Assembly (NCBI RefSeq): GCF_017942225.1
Contig: NZ_JAGKSD010000001.1
Coordinates: 157,959 to 221,958 of the forward strand
Source of the DNA: Corynebacterium sp. Marseille-P3884
GTDB taxonomy: Bacteria; Actinomycetota; Actinomycetes; Mycobacteriales; Mycobacteriaceae
Direction of reading: 5' to 3'
DNA: 64,000 nucleotides
The position numbers were made by a program, and so were the translations under genes. The notes beneath the pieces are model-generated. The model worked only from the letters and a program-made list of their open reading frames with translations, was not told the origin of the DNA and did no database searches. Below are positions 51,149 to 58,607 of this stretch, piece after piece. Every line of letters begins with the position of its first letter. Positions within the stretch are counted from its first letter, which is position 1.

Positions 51149-52345
51149 TCAGGTTCCGCAGAACGTCGTAAAGGCGATATCGCCCTCAGGCTCGGCCATC
51201 CAGGCCGGGCCTGCTTCTGCGTTATAGGGGTCGGTGACTGCGGCGAGCAGCTCGCGGTATGGCGCGAGATCGCCTTTTTGCTCCGCGGCGGTGATAGCTG
51301 CCTCGAGCATCTGGTTGCGCGGTACGAAAAGCGGTCCTTCGTGGTGCTTACGGTTATACGTCGTGATGTCTTCGGCTCGGGCCAGTGCCTCTGGGTCGGG
51401 AACGTGCTCGGCCCAGACGCGATGCCACGTCGATTCCATACCGGCGAGGATGTCCTGCATCGCATCGATATCGCTGACCGGCAGCAAGGCTTCGGCCAGG
51501 CGCGACAGGTTCCACGCGATGATGTCGGGCTGATTGCCGAAGGCATAGCGCTTCTGAACGTCGATGGAGGAGAAGCACGCATCGACGCGGAAGCGTTCCG
51601 TGAAGGCGCAGGGGCCGTAGTCGATCGTCTCGCCGGACAGGGCAGTGTTGTCGGTGTTCATCACGCCGTGGACGAAGCCGAGGCGCAGCCACTGCGCGAT
51701 GAGATCTAACTGGCGCTCCATGACGGTGCGCAATAACTCCTCCGGGGTATTGAACCCCGCGGCCTCCACCACAGCGGCGACTAGGTCCGCGGACTGCGTC
51801 GCCGCGTACTGCACGGACCCGACGCGGAGGTGGCTTGTCGCCACGCGGACCACTACGCCGCCGGGGACCGGCCCCTGCTGGCGCAAAACCTGCTCGCCGG
51901 TGGTCAACACTGCAAGCGACCGTGTCGTCGGCACGACCGCAGCGTGCATGAACTCGCTGACGAGGTACTCGCGCAGCATCGGCCCGAGAGCACCGCGGCC
52001 ATCCGAGCCCGGTTTTGAAAACGGCGTCGGCCCGGAGCCTTTGAGCTGAATCTCTACTCGTCCGTCCGGGGAGGGAAGGTCGCCGAGGAGGAGGGCGCGG
52101 CCGTCGCCAAGCAACGGCACGAACTGGCCGAACTGGTGCCCTGCGTACGCTGTTGCGTGGCCGCCGTGCGCGCCTGTGAGCCAGCGGAGGCCGTCGTCAC
52201 TGCGCAGCCATTCGATGTCGAGACCGAGCGATGCGGCAAGGTCGTCGTTGAGCACGACGAGTTGCGGGTCGGGGAAGTCGGCGCCGCGCGCTTCGAGCGC
52301 CATGGACGGCAGCGCGTCGGCGAAAGAGTGATTCAAAGCGAACAT
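51149..52345 (-). CDS. selO: Protein adenylyltransferase SelO (YdiU family)
   Basis: 398 residues. Pseudokinase-fold enzyme that AMPylates proteins in the redox-stress response. Motifs: AGHQFGQFVPLLGDGRALLLGD, then ELQLKGSGPTPFS-like EIQLKGSGPTPFSK, RALGPMLREYLVSE-like region, and HGVMNTDNTALSGETIDYGPC with the Mg2+-binding residues. The C-terminal CGT carries the conserved Cys that is selenocysteine in some homologues. It is about 80 residues shorter than E. coli YdiU, mainly by shorter loops. The ATG at 52345 follows TACCCT by 6 nt. It is divergent from the toxin-antitoxin pair. Confidence 0.93.
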   Translation of the reverse strand: MFALNHSFADALPSMALEARGADFPDPQLVVLNDDLAASLGLDIEWLRSDDGLRWLTGAHGGHATAYAGHQFGQFVPLLGDGRALLLGDLPSPDGRVEIQLKGSGPTPFSKPGSDGRGALGPMLREYLVSEFMHAAVVPTTRSLAVLTTGEQVLRQQGPVPGGVVVRVATSHLRVGSVQYAATQSADLVAAVVEAAGFNTPEELLRTVMERQLDLIAQWLRLGFVHGVMNTDNTALSGETIDYGPCAFTERFRVDACFSSIDVQKRYAFGNQPDIIAWNLSRLAEALLPVSDIDAMQDILAGMESTWHRVWAEHVPDPEALARAEDITTYNRKHHEGPLFVPRNQMLEAAITAAEQKGDLAPYRELLAAVTDPYNAEAGPAWMAEPEGDIAFTTFCGT

Positions 52346-52374
52346 AGGGCCAGGGTAGATAGCCCGGCGGCGTG

Positions 52375-52391
52375 GTACGGTAAAGCCGTAC
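52375..52391 (+). promoter_or_regulatory. Operator palindrome of the yefM-yoeB pair
   Basis: GTACGG-TAAAG-CCGTAC, a perfect 6-bp inverted repeat 15 bp before the antitoxin start, overlapping the probable promoter. E. coli YefM-YoeB binds palindromes with a TGTACA core, so a similar autorepressor site is likely. AAGGAGG follows as ribosome binding site. Confidence 0.65.
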
Positions 52392-52406
52392 AACTAAGGA
52401 GGGGTC

Positions 52407-52652
52407 ATGGCACTGAGCGCCAGCGAAGCACGGCGGACGTTGTTCCCGCTCATCGAGCGCGTCAACAACGACCGAACCACCGTGGAAATCACCTCCCGCT
52501 CCGGCAACGCGGTTCTCATGTCAGCAGACGACTACGCGGCGTGGGAGGAGACCGCGCATATCTTCCGTTCCCCCGCGAATGCGCGGCGCGTGCTCGATGC
52601 TTATGAAGCTGCACGCGCCGGTGAGTTCGTCGAGCACGCTCTCGAGGACTAA
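52407..52652 (+). CDS. yefM: YefM-family antitoxin
   Basis: 81 residues of Phd/YefM type: an N-terminal DNA-binding beta-alpha domain (LSASEARRTLFPLIERVNND, then VLMSADDYAAWEET) and a C-terminal acidic tail (ARAGEFVEHALED) that would bind the toxin. Its stop codon overlaps the toxin start by one base. It should repress its own operon through the palindrome just upstream. Confidence 0.93.
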   Translation: MALSASEARRTLFPLIERVNNDRTTVEITSRSGNAVLMSADDYAAWEETAHIFRSPANARRVLDAYEAARAGEFVEHALED

Positions 52653-52906
52653 TGCGTCTGGTGTGGGTCGCCCACGCATGGGAGGACTATCAATATTGGC
52701 AGCGTGAAGACCGGAAGACGCTGAAGCGCATCAACCAATTGATCCGGGACACGATGCGCGACCCGTTCGAGGGAATCGGAAAACCGGAGCCACTCAAATA
52801 CGGCGCGGATGGGGCGTGGTCGCGGCGGATCACGCAGGAGCACCGCCTCATCTACATCGTGGACGGCGATGATCTGATCATCCTGCAGGCCCGCTACCAC
52901 TACTGA
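52652..52906 (+). CDS. yoeB: YoeB/Txe-family toxin
   Basis: 84 residues. Ribosome-dependent mRNA interferase with the YoeB layout: VAHAWEDYQYWQREDRKTLKRINQLI, DPFEGIGKPEPLK, then WSRRITQEHRLIYIV and the terminal RYHY with the catalytic His-Tyr. All these conserved residues are present, so it appears functional. It is translationally coupled to the antitoxin and its stop overlaps an ATG of the cobA frame. Confidence 0.94.
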   Translation: MRLVWVAHAWEDYQYWQREDRKTLKRINQLIRDTMRDPFEGIGKPEPLKYGADGAWSRRITQEHRLIYIVDGDDLIILQARYHY

Positions 52907-52932
52907 TGCGCCCCACCCTAGACTTGGAGCCC

Positions 52933-53667
52933 ATGAACGGAAGTGTGACTCTTGTCGGCGGCGGCCCCGGCGCGTGGGATCTGATCACGGTGCGCGGTCT
53001 GCGCGTGCTGGAAGCAGCGGACGTGATTCTCACGGACCACCTGGGGCCGACGGATCAGCTTGCTGAGTTCCTGGACACGTCGGGCAAGGAGATCGTCGAT
53101 GTGGCGAAGTTGCCGTACGCGAAGCAGGTCGCGCAGGAGCGGATCAACGAGCTGATGGTCGAGCACGCCCAGGCCGGCAAGCGCGTCGTGCGGCTCAAGG
53201 GCGGGGACCCGTACGTCTTCGGCCGCGGTTTCGAGGAGCTCGCGGCATGCGCAGCGGCAGGTATCCCGTGCGAGGTCGTGCCGGGCGTGACCAGCGCAGT
53301 GTCGGTTCCCGCGGCGGTCGGAGTCCCAGTTACCCAGCGCGGAGTCACTCACGCGTTCACTGTCGTCTCGGGGCATCTCGCGCCGGATGATCCGCGTTCG
53401 CTCGTCGATTGGGAGGCGCTCGCGCGCGTGGGCGGCACGATCGTCGTCATCATGGGTGTGCGCCAGGCGCCGGCGATCGCGGAGACAATGCAGCGCGTGC
53501 TGCCAGCCTCGACGCCGGCCGCGGTCATCCAGGACGGGGAGACGGACCGCCAGCGCGAGTTCCGCACCACGCTCGGCGCCCTCGCCGAGACCATGTCGCG
53601 CGAGAATGTCACGAACCCCGCGGTCTACGTCATCGGGGAGGTCGCAGGCCTTGCGCACGCTGGATAA
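52933..53667 (+). CDS. cobA: Uroporphyrinogen-III C-methyltransferase
   Basis: 244 residues. It makes precorrin-2 for sirohaem and cobalamin synthesis. Motifs: SVTLVGGGPGAWDLITVRGLR at the N-terminus, YVFGRGFEELAACAAAGIP, VVPGVTSAVSVPAA and VTHAFTVVSGH. No CysG-type dehydrogenase or ferrochelatase domain is fused. The ATG at 52933 follows TAGACT by 8 nt and GGAG; the ATG at 52906 overlapping yoeB is less likely. It overlaps the following methyltransferase frame by 17 bp. Confidence 0.95.
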   Translation: MNGSVTLVGGGPGAWDLITVRGLRVLEAADVILTDHLGPTDQLAEFLDTSGKEIVDVAKLPYAKQVAQERINELMVEHAQAGKRVVRLKGGDPYVFGRGFEELAACAAAGIPCEVVPGVTSAVSVPAAVGVPVTQRGVTHAFTVVSGHLAPDDPRSLVDWEALARVGGTIVVIMGVRQAPAIAETMQRVLPASTPAAVIQDGETDRQREFRTTLGALAETMSRENVTNPAVYVIGEVAGLAHAG

Positions 53668-54601
53668 ACTCATCGTCGACGAAGCGCTTATCGACGCCAC
53701 CGCCACCACCCTCATCTGCCACGACCTGTCCCTGGATCTCACCCGCATAGCTCTGGACGCCGGCGGGCGTGTGGTGTTCCTGGATTCGGATTATGCGCGC
53801 AGCCAACAGGCTGCCGCCCTGGGCGCTGTGATTGCTGGGGACGTCCGCCTCGATGAATTCTTGGCTGGCTCGTCCGGTCCGGCTGTGGCGGTGGGGGGGA
53901 TGCCGAAGTCGCTGGCCCGCCTGGGTTACCTCGCCAAGTCCATCGCCGGCGCCGGTTTCGACGACGTTCGCGTCGTGCTCGGCGCGAATAACAAGCACCT
54001 CTCGCGCGGCATGAACGGTGTGCTCGCAGAATCTTTCACCGATGTCGGGGCCTCGCGCGGCCGCGGTAAATTCCGCTGCCTGATCGCCTCCGGTCCGCGC
54101 GAGGTGACGTATACGCCCGTGCGCGGCGACGGGCTCGTCGCCGTCGGCGGCGTCTTCTCCGGCGCAAAGCCCGACCGCGGTGGTGAGCTACTGCGCTCCT
54201 GCCTGCCCGACGCGCCGGGCCGTCTGCTGGATCTCGGCTGCGGCAACGGTTCCGTCACACGCGGCCTCGAGGCACAGGCGACCGACTCCGATGCCGACGC
54301 GGTCCTGTCCGCCCGCGATATCGGCCTCGACGCAACGTGGGATGACGCCGGTTCGCAGCTTCCCGACGCCTCCTTCGACACCATCGCCCTCAACCCACCA
54401 TTCCACGACGGCACCGCCGTCGACGCCACGTTGGTGCAGCATCTTCTCGATGCCTCCGTGCGCCTGCTTGCCCCCGGCGGTTCCCTGTACCTGGTGCACA
54501 ACTCGCACCTGCGCTACCGCGGCGAGGTGGAACGCCGCTTTCACGTGGTGGGGCAGGTCGCCCGTGATAAGACTTTCACGGTCCTGCGTGCCTGGAACTA
54601 G
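53651..54601 (+). CDS. RsmC/RlmG-like class I methyltransferase
   Basis: About 316 residues. A catalytically degenerate N-terminal domain is followed by a C-terminal Rossmann methyltransferase domain with LLDLGCGNGSV near residue 193 and the NPPFHDG motif near 248, typical of N2-guanine rRNA methyltransferases. The exact rRNA position cannot be told. The start is most likely TTG at 53651, inside the end of cobA, preceded by GGGGAGG; no ATG lies near the natural N-terminus. An iterated 11-mer occurs near the start. The end overlaps the convergent sirtuin gene by 4 bp. Confidence 0.88.
   Translation: MRTLDKLIVDEALIDATATTLICHDLSLDLTRIALDAGGRVVFLDSDYARSQQAAALGAVIAGDVRLDEFLAGSSGPAVAVGGMPKSLARLGYLAKSIAGAGFDDVRVVLGANNKHLSRGMNGVLAESFTDVGASRGRGKFRCLIASGPREVTYTPVRGDGLVAVGGVFSGAKPDRGGELLRSCLPDAPGRLLDLGCGNGSVTRGLEAQATDSDADAVLSARDIGLDATWDDAGSQLPDASFDTIALNPPFHDGTAVDATLVQHLLDASVRLLAPGGSLYLVHNSHLRYRGEVERRFHVVGQVARDKTFTVLRAWN
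53686..53696 (-). repeat. Iterated 11-mer, copy 20
   Basis: GCTTATCGACG on the plus strand near the start of the methyltransferase gene, in frame as Leu-Ile-Asp. Confidence 0.95.
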
Positions 54602-55323
54602 CTCAAGAGTTTCGGGAGAGCATTGGCCGCCGTGTCTTCAACGACCACTTCAGCCAAATGCGACAGGTCAGTGCGCATCGGGGTGACCTCAATGATCGGG
54701 ATCTCGCGGGAGTGCGCCAGCAGCGGCAGACCGGCGGCGGGGTAGACCACGCCTGAGGTGCCGACGATCAGCACCGCGTCCGTCGTCTGCATCCGCCGCT
54801 CCGCCTCTTTCCACTCGGCTTCGGGCAAGGCCTCGCCAAACCACACCACGCCCGGCCGCACCGGTCCGCCGCAGTCCGGGCATGCCGGAGGAGTGATCTC
54901 TGTGACCGGCTGCTCGGGGAAATCGATGGGGCGGGTGAACGGTTCGTCGCAAAGCGAACAACGGAATTCAAACAGCGAACCGTGCAGGTGCACGACCTCC
55001 GTGCTTCCTGCCCTTTCGTGCAAATTGTCGATATTCTGCGTGGTCACCGTCGTTTTCGGCGAACGCGCAATGGCGATGTGCCCCGCGTTCGGCTCCGCCT
55101 GCTGTGCGAGACGCGCGCGCCACAGATACCACGCGAACATCGTGTCCGGGTCGTCGTGCCACGCGTCAGTCGACGCCATATCCTGCGGGTCCACGTTCTC
55201 CCACAGGCCCGTCTGCGCGTCGCGGTAGGTGGCGATGCCGCTGTCCGCGCTCATGCCGGCGCCGGTGAAGACCTCGATGTGCGAGGCGTTGGCGAGGATC
55301 TCCTGGGCGCGAGTAATGCTCAT
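54598..55323 (-). CDS. cobB: NAD-dependent protein deacylase (sirtuin)
   Basis: 241 residues. Sirtuin core with EVFTGAGMSADSGIATYRD, TTQNIDNLHERAGS and the catalytic His in VVHLHGSLFE. A zinc ribbon is formed by CSLC and CPDC. It removes acyl groups from lysine using NAD+. A TAGCCT box lies 7 nt before the ATG, indicating a leaderless start. It is convergent with the methyltransferase and is followed upstream by the nuclease gene on the same strand. Confidence 0.94.
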   Translation of the reverse strand: MSITRAQEILANASHIEVFTGAGMSADSGIATYRDAQTGLWENVDPQDMASTDAWHDDPDTMFAWYLWRARLAQQAEPNAGHIAIARSPKTTVTTQNIDNLHERAGSTEVVHLHGSLFEFRCSLCDEPFTRPIDFPEQPVTEITPPACPDCGGPVRPGVVWFGEALPEAEWKEAERRMQTTDAVLIVGTSGVVYPAAGLPLLAHSREIPIIEVTPMRTDLSHLAEVVVEDTAANALPKLLS

Positions 55324-55344
55324 GGACCCCAGGCTATTGTGTCG

Positions 55345-55983
55345 CTAGCCGATCTGCTCCTTCGTGCTGCAGTCGATCTTGGCGTAGCGCCGGCCCTTGT
55401 CATCCACGTTGTTCAGCGAATAATTCCCGCCGTAGGCGCGGCAACCGGTGTAGACCTCCGCGTCGTCCACTGGCGTGGTCTGGTCGGGAGCAGCGTCGAC
55501 GAGACATCCCGGCTCGACGCCGAAAACCCCTTTCCGGTCCGCGCGCGGGCCGGCTTCTGCAGCGAGAATCCGGTCGTAAAATTTCCGGTTCGGTTCAAAG
55601 ACCACCGCGTGCGCGAATCCTTCGCTGACGATCTGCTCGTTGACGAAGTCGTCTCCCACGAAAACACCGGCGAGCTCGCGGCCGTACCGGTCGTGCCGGT
55701 CCACGTCGTACTCGAGTGTCACTGTCGTCCCCGCTGGCAGGAGCTCTTCGAGGCGGTCTTTTGCCTCCTGGGCGAGGCATTCTTCCGGGGCACCGTCGTG
55801 GGCGAGCTCAGGGGCATTGATATTGAGGAGCCGTACACGCTTCGTGCCCGACCAGGTGGACACATCGACGGTGTCGCCGTCGACGACGCGCTCGACCGTC
55901 GTGTCGCTCCCCACGATGACGGCTGCCGCCGTCCCAGCTCCCACGAGCGCAACTGCTCCGATGCCTGCGATCCACTTCTTCAT
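55345..55983 (-). CDS. Secreted thermonuclease-family (SNase-like) protein
   Basis: 212 residues. An N-terminal hydrophobic signal or anchor (WIAGIGAVALVGAGTAAAVIV) is followed by a staphylococcal-nuclease-type OB-fold domain: VVDGDTVDVSTW, RVRLLNINAPELAHDG with the catalytic Arg and Asp, and DRYGRELAGVFVGDDFVNEQIV. The C-terminal region carries two extra Cys-containing stretches (GCRAYGGNY, IDCSTKEQ) that may hold a disulfide. It is expected to degrade DNA or RNA outside the cell. The ATG at 55983 is used; GTG at 55989 is possible. Confidence 0.9.
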   Translation of the reverse strand: MKKWIAGIGAVALVGAGTAAAVIVGSDTTVERVVDGDTVDVSTWSGTKRVRLLNINAPELAHDGAPEECLAQEAKDRLEELLPAGTTVTLEYDVDRHDRYGRELAGVFVGDDFVNEQIVSEGFAHAVVFEPNRKFYDRILAAEAGPRADRKGVFGVEPGCLVDAAPDQTTPVDDAEVYTGCRAYGGNYSLNNVDDKGRRYAKIDCSTKEQIG

Positions 55984-56008
55984 TGTCACTTACACCAGAT
56001 GCCCGCGC

Positions 56009-56734
56009 TTAGAGAGCGAGGAACGGAACCACGCACACCGCGGCGAGCAGCACAAGAACTACGAGGGCGTACTGCTTCACTGGTGTATGGGCCCAGTTCA
56101 GATCCACCTTGCCCTGGTTGAACGGCGAAACCCACGTGACCATCGGGTCGTCGGGCTCGTTGTAGAAGCCCATCCCGGCCCCCGCACCGAAGTGCTTCTG
56201 GCGGGTGCGTTCATCGTCGTCGGTGGGCATTTCCTCCATCTGCTTCGGCCAGCGGGAAAGCAGCACGAAGGTGTAGATCACTGCGGCGATGAGACCGACG
56301 ACAAGCAAGCCCAGCGCGACTGGGCGGTACGCCGCGTACTCGGGAAACGCGAACGTCAACTGAATCAGGCACATCGGCACGACGAGCGCCACGGCGATCC
56401 AGGCCAGCGAACGGTCTGACACGCGCAACAGGGCAGCGGCTTTGTCGGCGGCGGTGTTGGAGAAAGGGATGGGGGAGGTGGGGGAGACGGGGATTCGTCG
56501 ATAAGCGATGCCCGGACGCGGGCTCGCGAAGTAGATGAGCGCGACGAGCAGCAGCGAGTACCACGCGCCGAACGTCGCGGCCGGAAGAGATTTGGGTACC
56601 CAGCTGTCGACCTCGCCGGCGGGGCCAATGTGGACGGGGATCTCTGCGGGCACCGCGTCGTAGCGCAGCAAGATGACAGCGAAACTGAGCAACGCCACGC
56701 CGAGCGCCGCGCCGTACAATGTCCGGGAATTCAT
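56009..56734 (-). CDS. DUF1648 membrane protein
   Basis: 241 residues. Four to five membrane segments; the N-terminal part matches DUF1648 (ILLRYDAVPAEIPVHIGPAGEVDSWVPKS). Function unknown; SdpI-type immunity proteins contain the same domain, but no sdp toxin genes are near. TACAAT lies 6 nt before the ATG. An iterated 11-mer is read out of the common frame as Ala-Tyr-Arg-Arg. Confidence 0.85.
   Translation of the reverse strand: MNSRTLYGAALGVALLSFAVILLRYDAVPAEIPVHIGPAGEVDSWVPKSLPAATFGAWYSLLLVALIYFASPRPGIAYRRIPVSPTSPIPFSNTAADKAAALLRVSDRSLAWIAVALVVPMCLIQLTFAFPEYAAYRPVALGLLVVGLIAAVIYTFVLLSRWPKQMEEMPTDDDERTRQKHFGAGAGMGFYNEPDDPMVTWVSPFNQGKVDLNWAHTPVKQYALVVLVLLAAVCVVPFLAL
56496..56506 (+). repeat. 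Iterated 11-mer, copy 21
   Basis: CGTCGATAAGC on the plus strand; the minus-strand DUF1648 gene reads it as Ala-Tyr-Arg-Arg. Confidence 0.95.
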
Positions 56735-56819
56735 CTGTCCATTGTATCGAGGGCAGCCCGAATGGAACCTTTCCCCGTCGCGCGCAGTCCAACCCTATAG
56801 AGGACCGGAAGGAGAATCT

Positions 56820-56933
56820 GTGGAGTTGGCTAGGGGGAAGGAACTGTTGGGAGGGCTCGTCGATACGCAAGGCGCGTGCTACGGCGACCGGGAACTGCTT
56901 GGACAGTTGGCGAGCGGCGCATTCACCCATTGA
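56820..56933 (+). CDS. Possible 37-residue small protein
   Basis: GTG at 56820 with a strong GGAAGGAG ribosome binding site and a TATAGA box about 20 bp further upstream. The product begins VELARGKELLGGL and ends GQLASGAFTH. No family is recognised. The reading frame is short, and the evidence is only the ribosome binding site. The remaining intergenic DNA (56735-57020) has an iterated 11-mer at 57004 and a one-mismatch version at 56858-56868. Confidence 0.3.
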   Translation: MELARGKELLGGLVDTQGACYGDRELLGQLASGAFTH

Positions 56934-57003
56934 CAGTCCCGGTCGCGGGTCGGTGAAAATCGGGATCGCATAGGGGACATCGCATAGTGCCCAGCACGAG
57001 CAC

Positions 57004-57014
57004 GCTTATCGACG
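57004..57014 (-). repeat. Iterated 11-mer, copy 22 (intergenic)
   Basis: GCTTATCGACG on the plus strand, 7 bp beyond the yaaA stop codon. Confidence 0.95.
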
Positions 57015-57020
57015 CCGCCC

Positions 57021-57761
57021 CTACACCACGAGGGTGAGCTGGTGCGGATCCTTGCTGTCCGCGCCGGGCAGCTCCACCGTCATGCCGGCGGCTTCGGCAA
57101 TGGAGGCGACGCCCTCGATGTCAGTCACCGAGTCGGCGTCGGGCGCGGTGGCTAAGACGCGGGCGAGCTCGCCTTTGTAGTGCTTGTTGAAGTGGCTGAC
57201 GACCTTCCGGGAGCCGTCGTCCTGCACCGACTCGACACGCACGGTCACCGCGCCGGAAGCGGGGCCGAGCTGCTGGTAGGCGCCCGAACGCATGTCCACG
57301 ATGAACCCCTGGTCGGCCAGCGCATCGGTGATGACGGACCCCCACCGGGCCTTCATGGTGGGCAGGTTACCGTCGCGGGACGGGAGCTTTGACCCGCCGG
57401 ACAGCCGGTAGCGGGGGATGGTGTCGCCGGCGCGGACAACACCGAAGAGGGCGGATCCGATAGCGAGGTGTCCTAGGGAGGAAGAGGGGAGGGAGCTGGC
57501 ATCGAGGGCGTCGTAAAGCACGCCCGTGTAGCGGTAGATGGCGGGCATGACGGGCGCTGTGCGCAGCTCGAGGTTCTCGGCGGCTTCGTCGCGCTTGGTG
57601 GCGGGGAGTTTGAGCGCGGTCATCATGTCGTCGACGCTGAGGGCGGCGAGGTCGTCCATGATCTCGGCGCGGACCGGATCGAGGGCGGGAAACGACACGT
57701 CGATGCCGTCCATTTCGCCGCCGGGAGCTTTGGTTTCGGAAGGGGGGAGCACGATCAGCAT
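57021..57761 (-). CDS. yaaA: YaaA/DUF328 family peroxide-stress protein
   Basis: 246 residues. Family hallmarks are [15 protein letters not shown] at the start, the ATKRDEAAENLELR and PAIYRYTGVLYDAL segments, and HFNKHYKGELAR near the end. E. coli YaaA lowers intracellular free iron under peroxide stress and its fold binds DNA. The ATG at 57761 is 7 nt downstream of TAACTT (leaderless). Its first 17 codons lie within a direct repeat whose second copy (58523-58607) retains a frameshifted version of the same start. Confidence 0.93.
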   Translation of the reverse strand: MLIVLPPSETKAPGGEMDGIDVSFPALDPVRAEIMDDLAALSVDDMMTALKLPATKRDEAAENLELRTAPVMPAIYRYTGVLYDALDASSLPSSSLGHLAIGSALFGVVRAGDTIPRYRLSGGSKLPSRDGNLPTMKARWGSVITDALADQGFIVDMRSGAYQQLGPASGAVTVRVESVQDDGSRKVVSHFNKHYKGELARVLATAPDADSVTDIEGVASIAEAAGMTVELPGADSKDPHQLTLVV

Positions 57762-57793
57762 GCCGTCAAAGTTACCGGGTAAACTCGCCCGCA
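57710..57793 (+). repeat. Direct repeat A (84 bp), yaaA 5' end plus promoter
   Basis: Nearly identical to 58523-58607: two substitutions plus one near the left end and one extra G in the second copy. It contains the yaaA start and its -10 box and, on the plus strand, TAAACT at 57780-57785, the counterpart of the proS -10. Divergence begins exactly where proS would start. Confidence 0.93.
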
Positions 57794-57981
57794 CCACACC
57801 AAAGCAGATCGCCGAGGATGCCTCCGACCGCGCAACTGCCGCCGACAAGGACCTCGAGCACCATGCAGCTGAGTTGCATAGCCGCGGGATGCCCGAAGAA
57901 GAGATACAGGCAATCCTCGAGAACGTTCGGGCCCAGAACAGGACACGAGGTATTGGAGAAGAGGTAGCGAAAAATGAGTGA
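57760..57981 (+). pseudogene. Truncated 3' end of an unrecognised gene (possible toxin tip)
   Basis: The unique sequence starts at about 57794, just after repeat A, and reads in one frame to 57981: TTPKQIAEDASDRATAAD, then LEHHAAELHSRGMPEEEI and QNRTRGIGEEVAKNE. This has the look of the C-terminal helix of a polymorphic toxin domain, and it overlaps the next gene by 8 bp as toxin and immunity genes often do. An ATG at 57760 inside repeat A could allow a 73-residue product. No initiation codon follows the copied leaderless promoter, so the fragment is probably not translated. The toxin interpretation is an inference. Confidence 0.5.
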
Positions 57982-58396
57982 CGCAATGACAGTGTTCTTC
58001 GATGCGCTCGGTGCCCGCGAAGGCACCAGCCCTGTCTATGACCTCATCGCCCACATCGGCGTCGCCTTCGACTTCACGGATCCCATCGAGGGCGAGTTTT
58101 CGTACATCTTCAGCAAGCGTGGCGCAGAGGTGGTCTTCGCAGATCACGTGGTCGTCATGGTCACGGTGGTCACCGTGCCTGAGGGTGAGTTCGCCGCGTG
58201 GGCGGGTGAGGTGGTCACCGGCCTCGATCCCCGAGCATCCCGCGCTGAGGTCATGAATGCTCTGGGCACTCCTGAGCGTGTGGGCGAAGACGGCTCATGG
58301 GCACGATTCACCGCTGGTCCAGAGCGCTACATCCACGTGGAGTTCGATACCCAGGACCGGGCACGCCGCTGGTCCGCCCTGAACGAGGTGCTGTAA
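57974..58396 (+). CDS. Possible immunity protein
   Basis: 140 residues, acidic, cytoplasmic, no membrane segment. An aromatic-rich strand region (FTDPIEGEFSYIFSKRGAEV, VVFADHVVVMVTVVTVPEG) precedes a C-terminal half PRASRAEVMNALGTPERVGE followed by SWARFTAGPERYIHVEFD, a pattern seen in small immunity proteins of polymorphic toxin systems. GAAGAGG lies before the ATG. It overlaps the preceding fragment by 8 bp and could be expressed from the copied promoter in repeat A. The family is not recognised with certainty. Confidence 0.65.
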   Translation: MSDAMTVFFDALGAREGTSPVYDLIAHIGVAFDFTDPIEGEFSYIFSKRGAEVVFADHVVVMVTVVTVPEGEFAAWAGEVVTGLDPRASRAEVMNALGTPERVGEDGSWARFTAGPERYIHVEFDTQDRARRWSALNEVL

Positions 58397-58522
58397 GGCG
58401 AAGCACTCAAAGCAACCGAGCCACTGCATGGTGCCGGTTGTCTGTTCCTCCGCCCGTGGGCACACCTGACAGCTGATGCTCCCCCAGTGCCCTGTTGGCT
58501 CCGATGACCGAAACCGCCCACG

Positions 58523-58607
58523 CCATCTCGCCGCCGGGAGCTTTGGTTTCGGAAGGGGGGGAGCACGATCAGCATGCCGTCAAAGCTACCGGGTAAACTC
58601 GCCCGCA
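58523..58607 (+). repeat. Direct repeat B (85 bp), beside proS
   Basis: Second copy of the yaaA 5' end and divergent promoter. One extra G in the poly-G run frameshifts the duplicated yaaA start, which is then lost after about 17 codons. Its right end contains the functional proS promoter and ATG. Confidence 0.93.
58594..58599 (+). promoter_or_regulatory. -10 box of proS (leaderless)
   Basis: TAAACT exactly 7 nt before the proS ATG at 58607; the same box is present in repeat A. Confidence 0.55.

Noticed and set aside
57538..57981. 147-codon plus-strand frame that starts inside yaaA
   Set aside because: Its first half is antisense to yaaA; only the part after repeat A at 57794 is unrelated sequence and was kept.
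58574..58606. Upstream ATG adding 11 residues to ProS
   Set aside because: The extension reads through the duplicated promoter region; the ATG at 58607 fits the leaderless -10 spacing and family N-termini.
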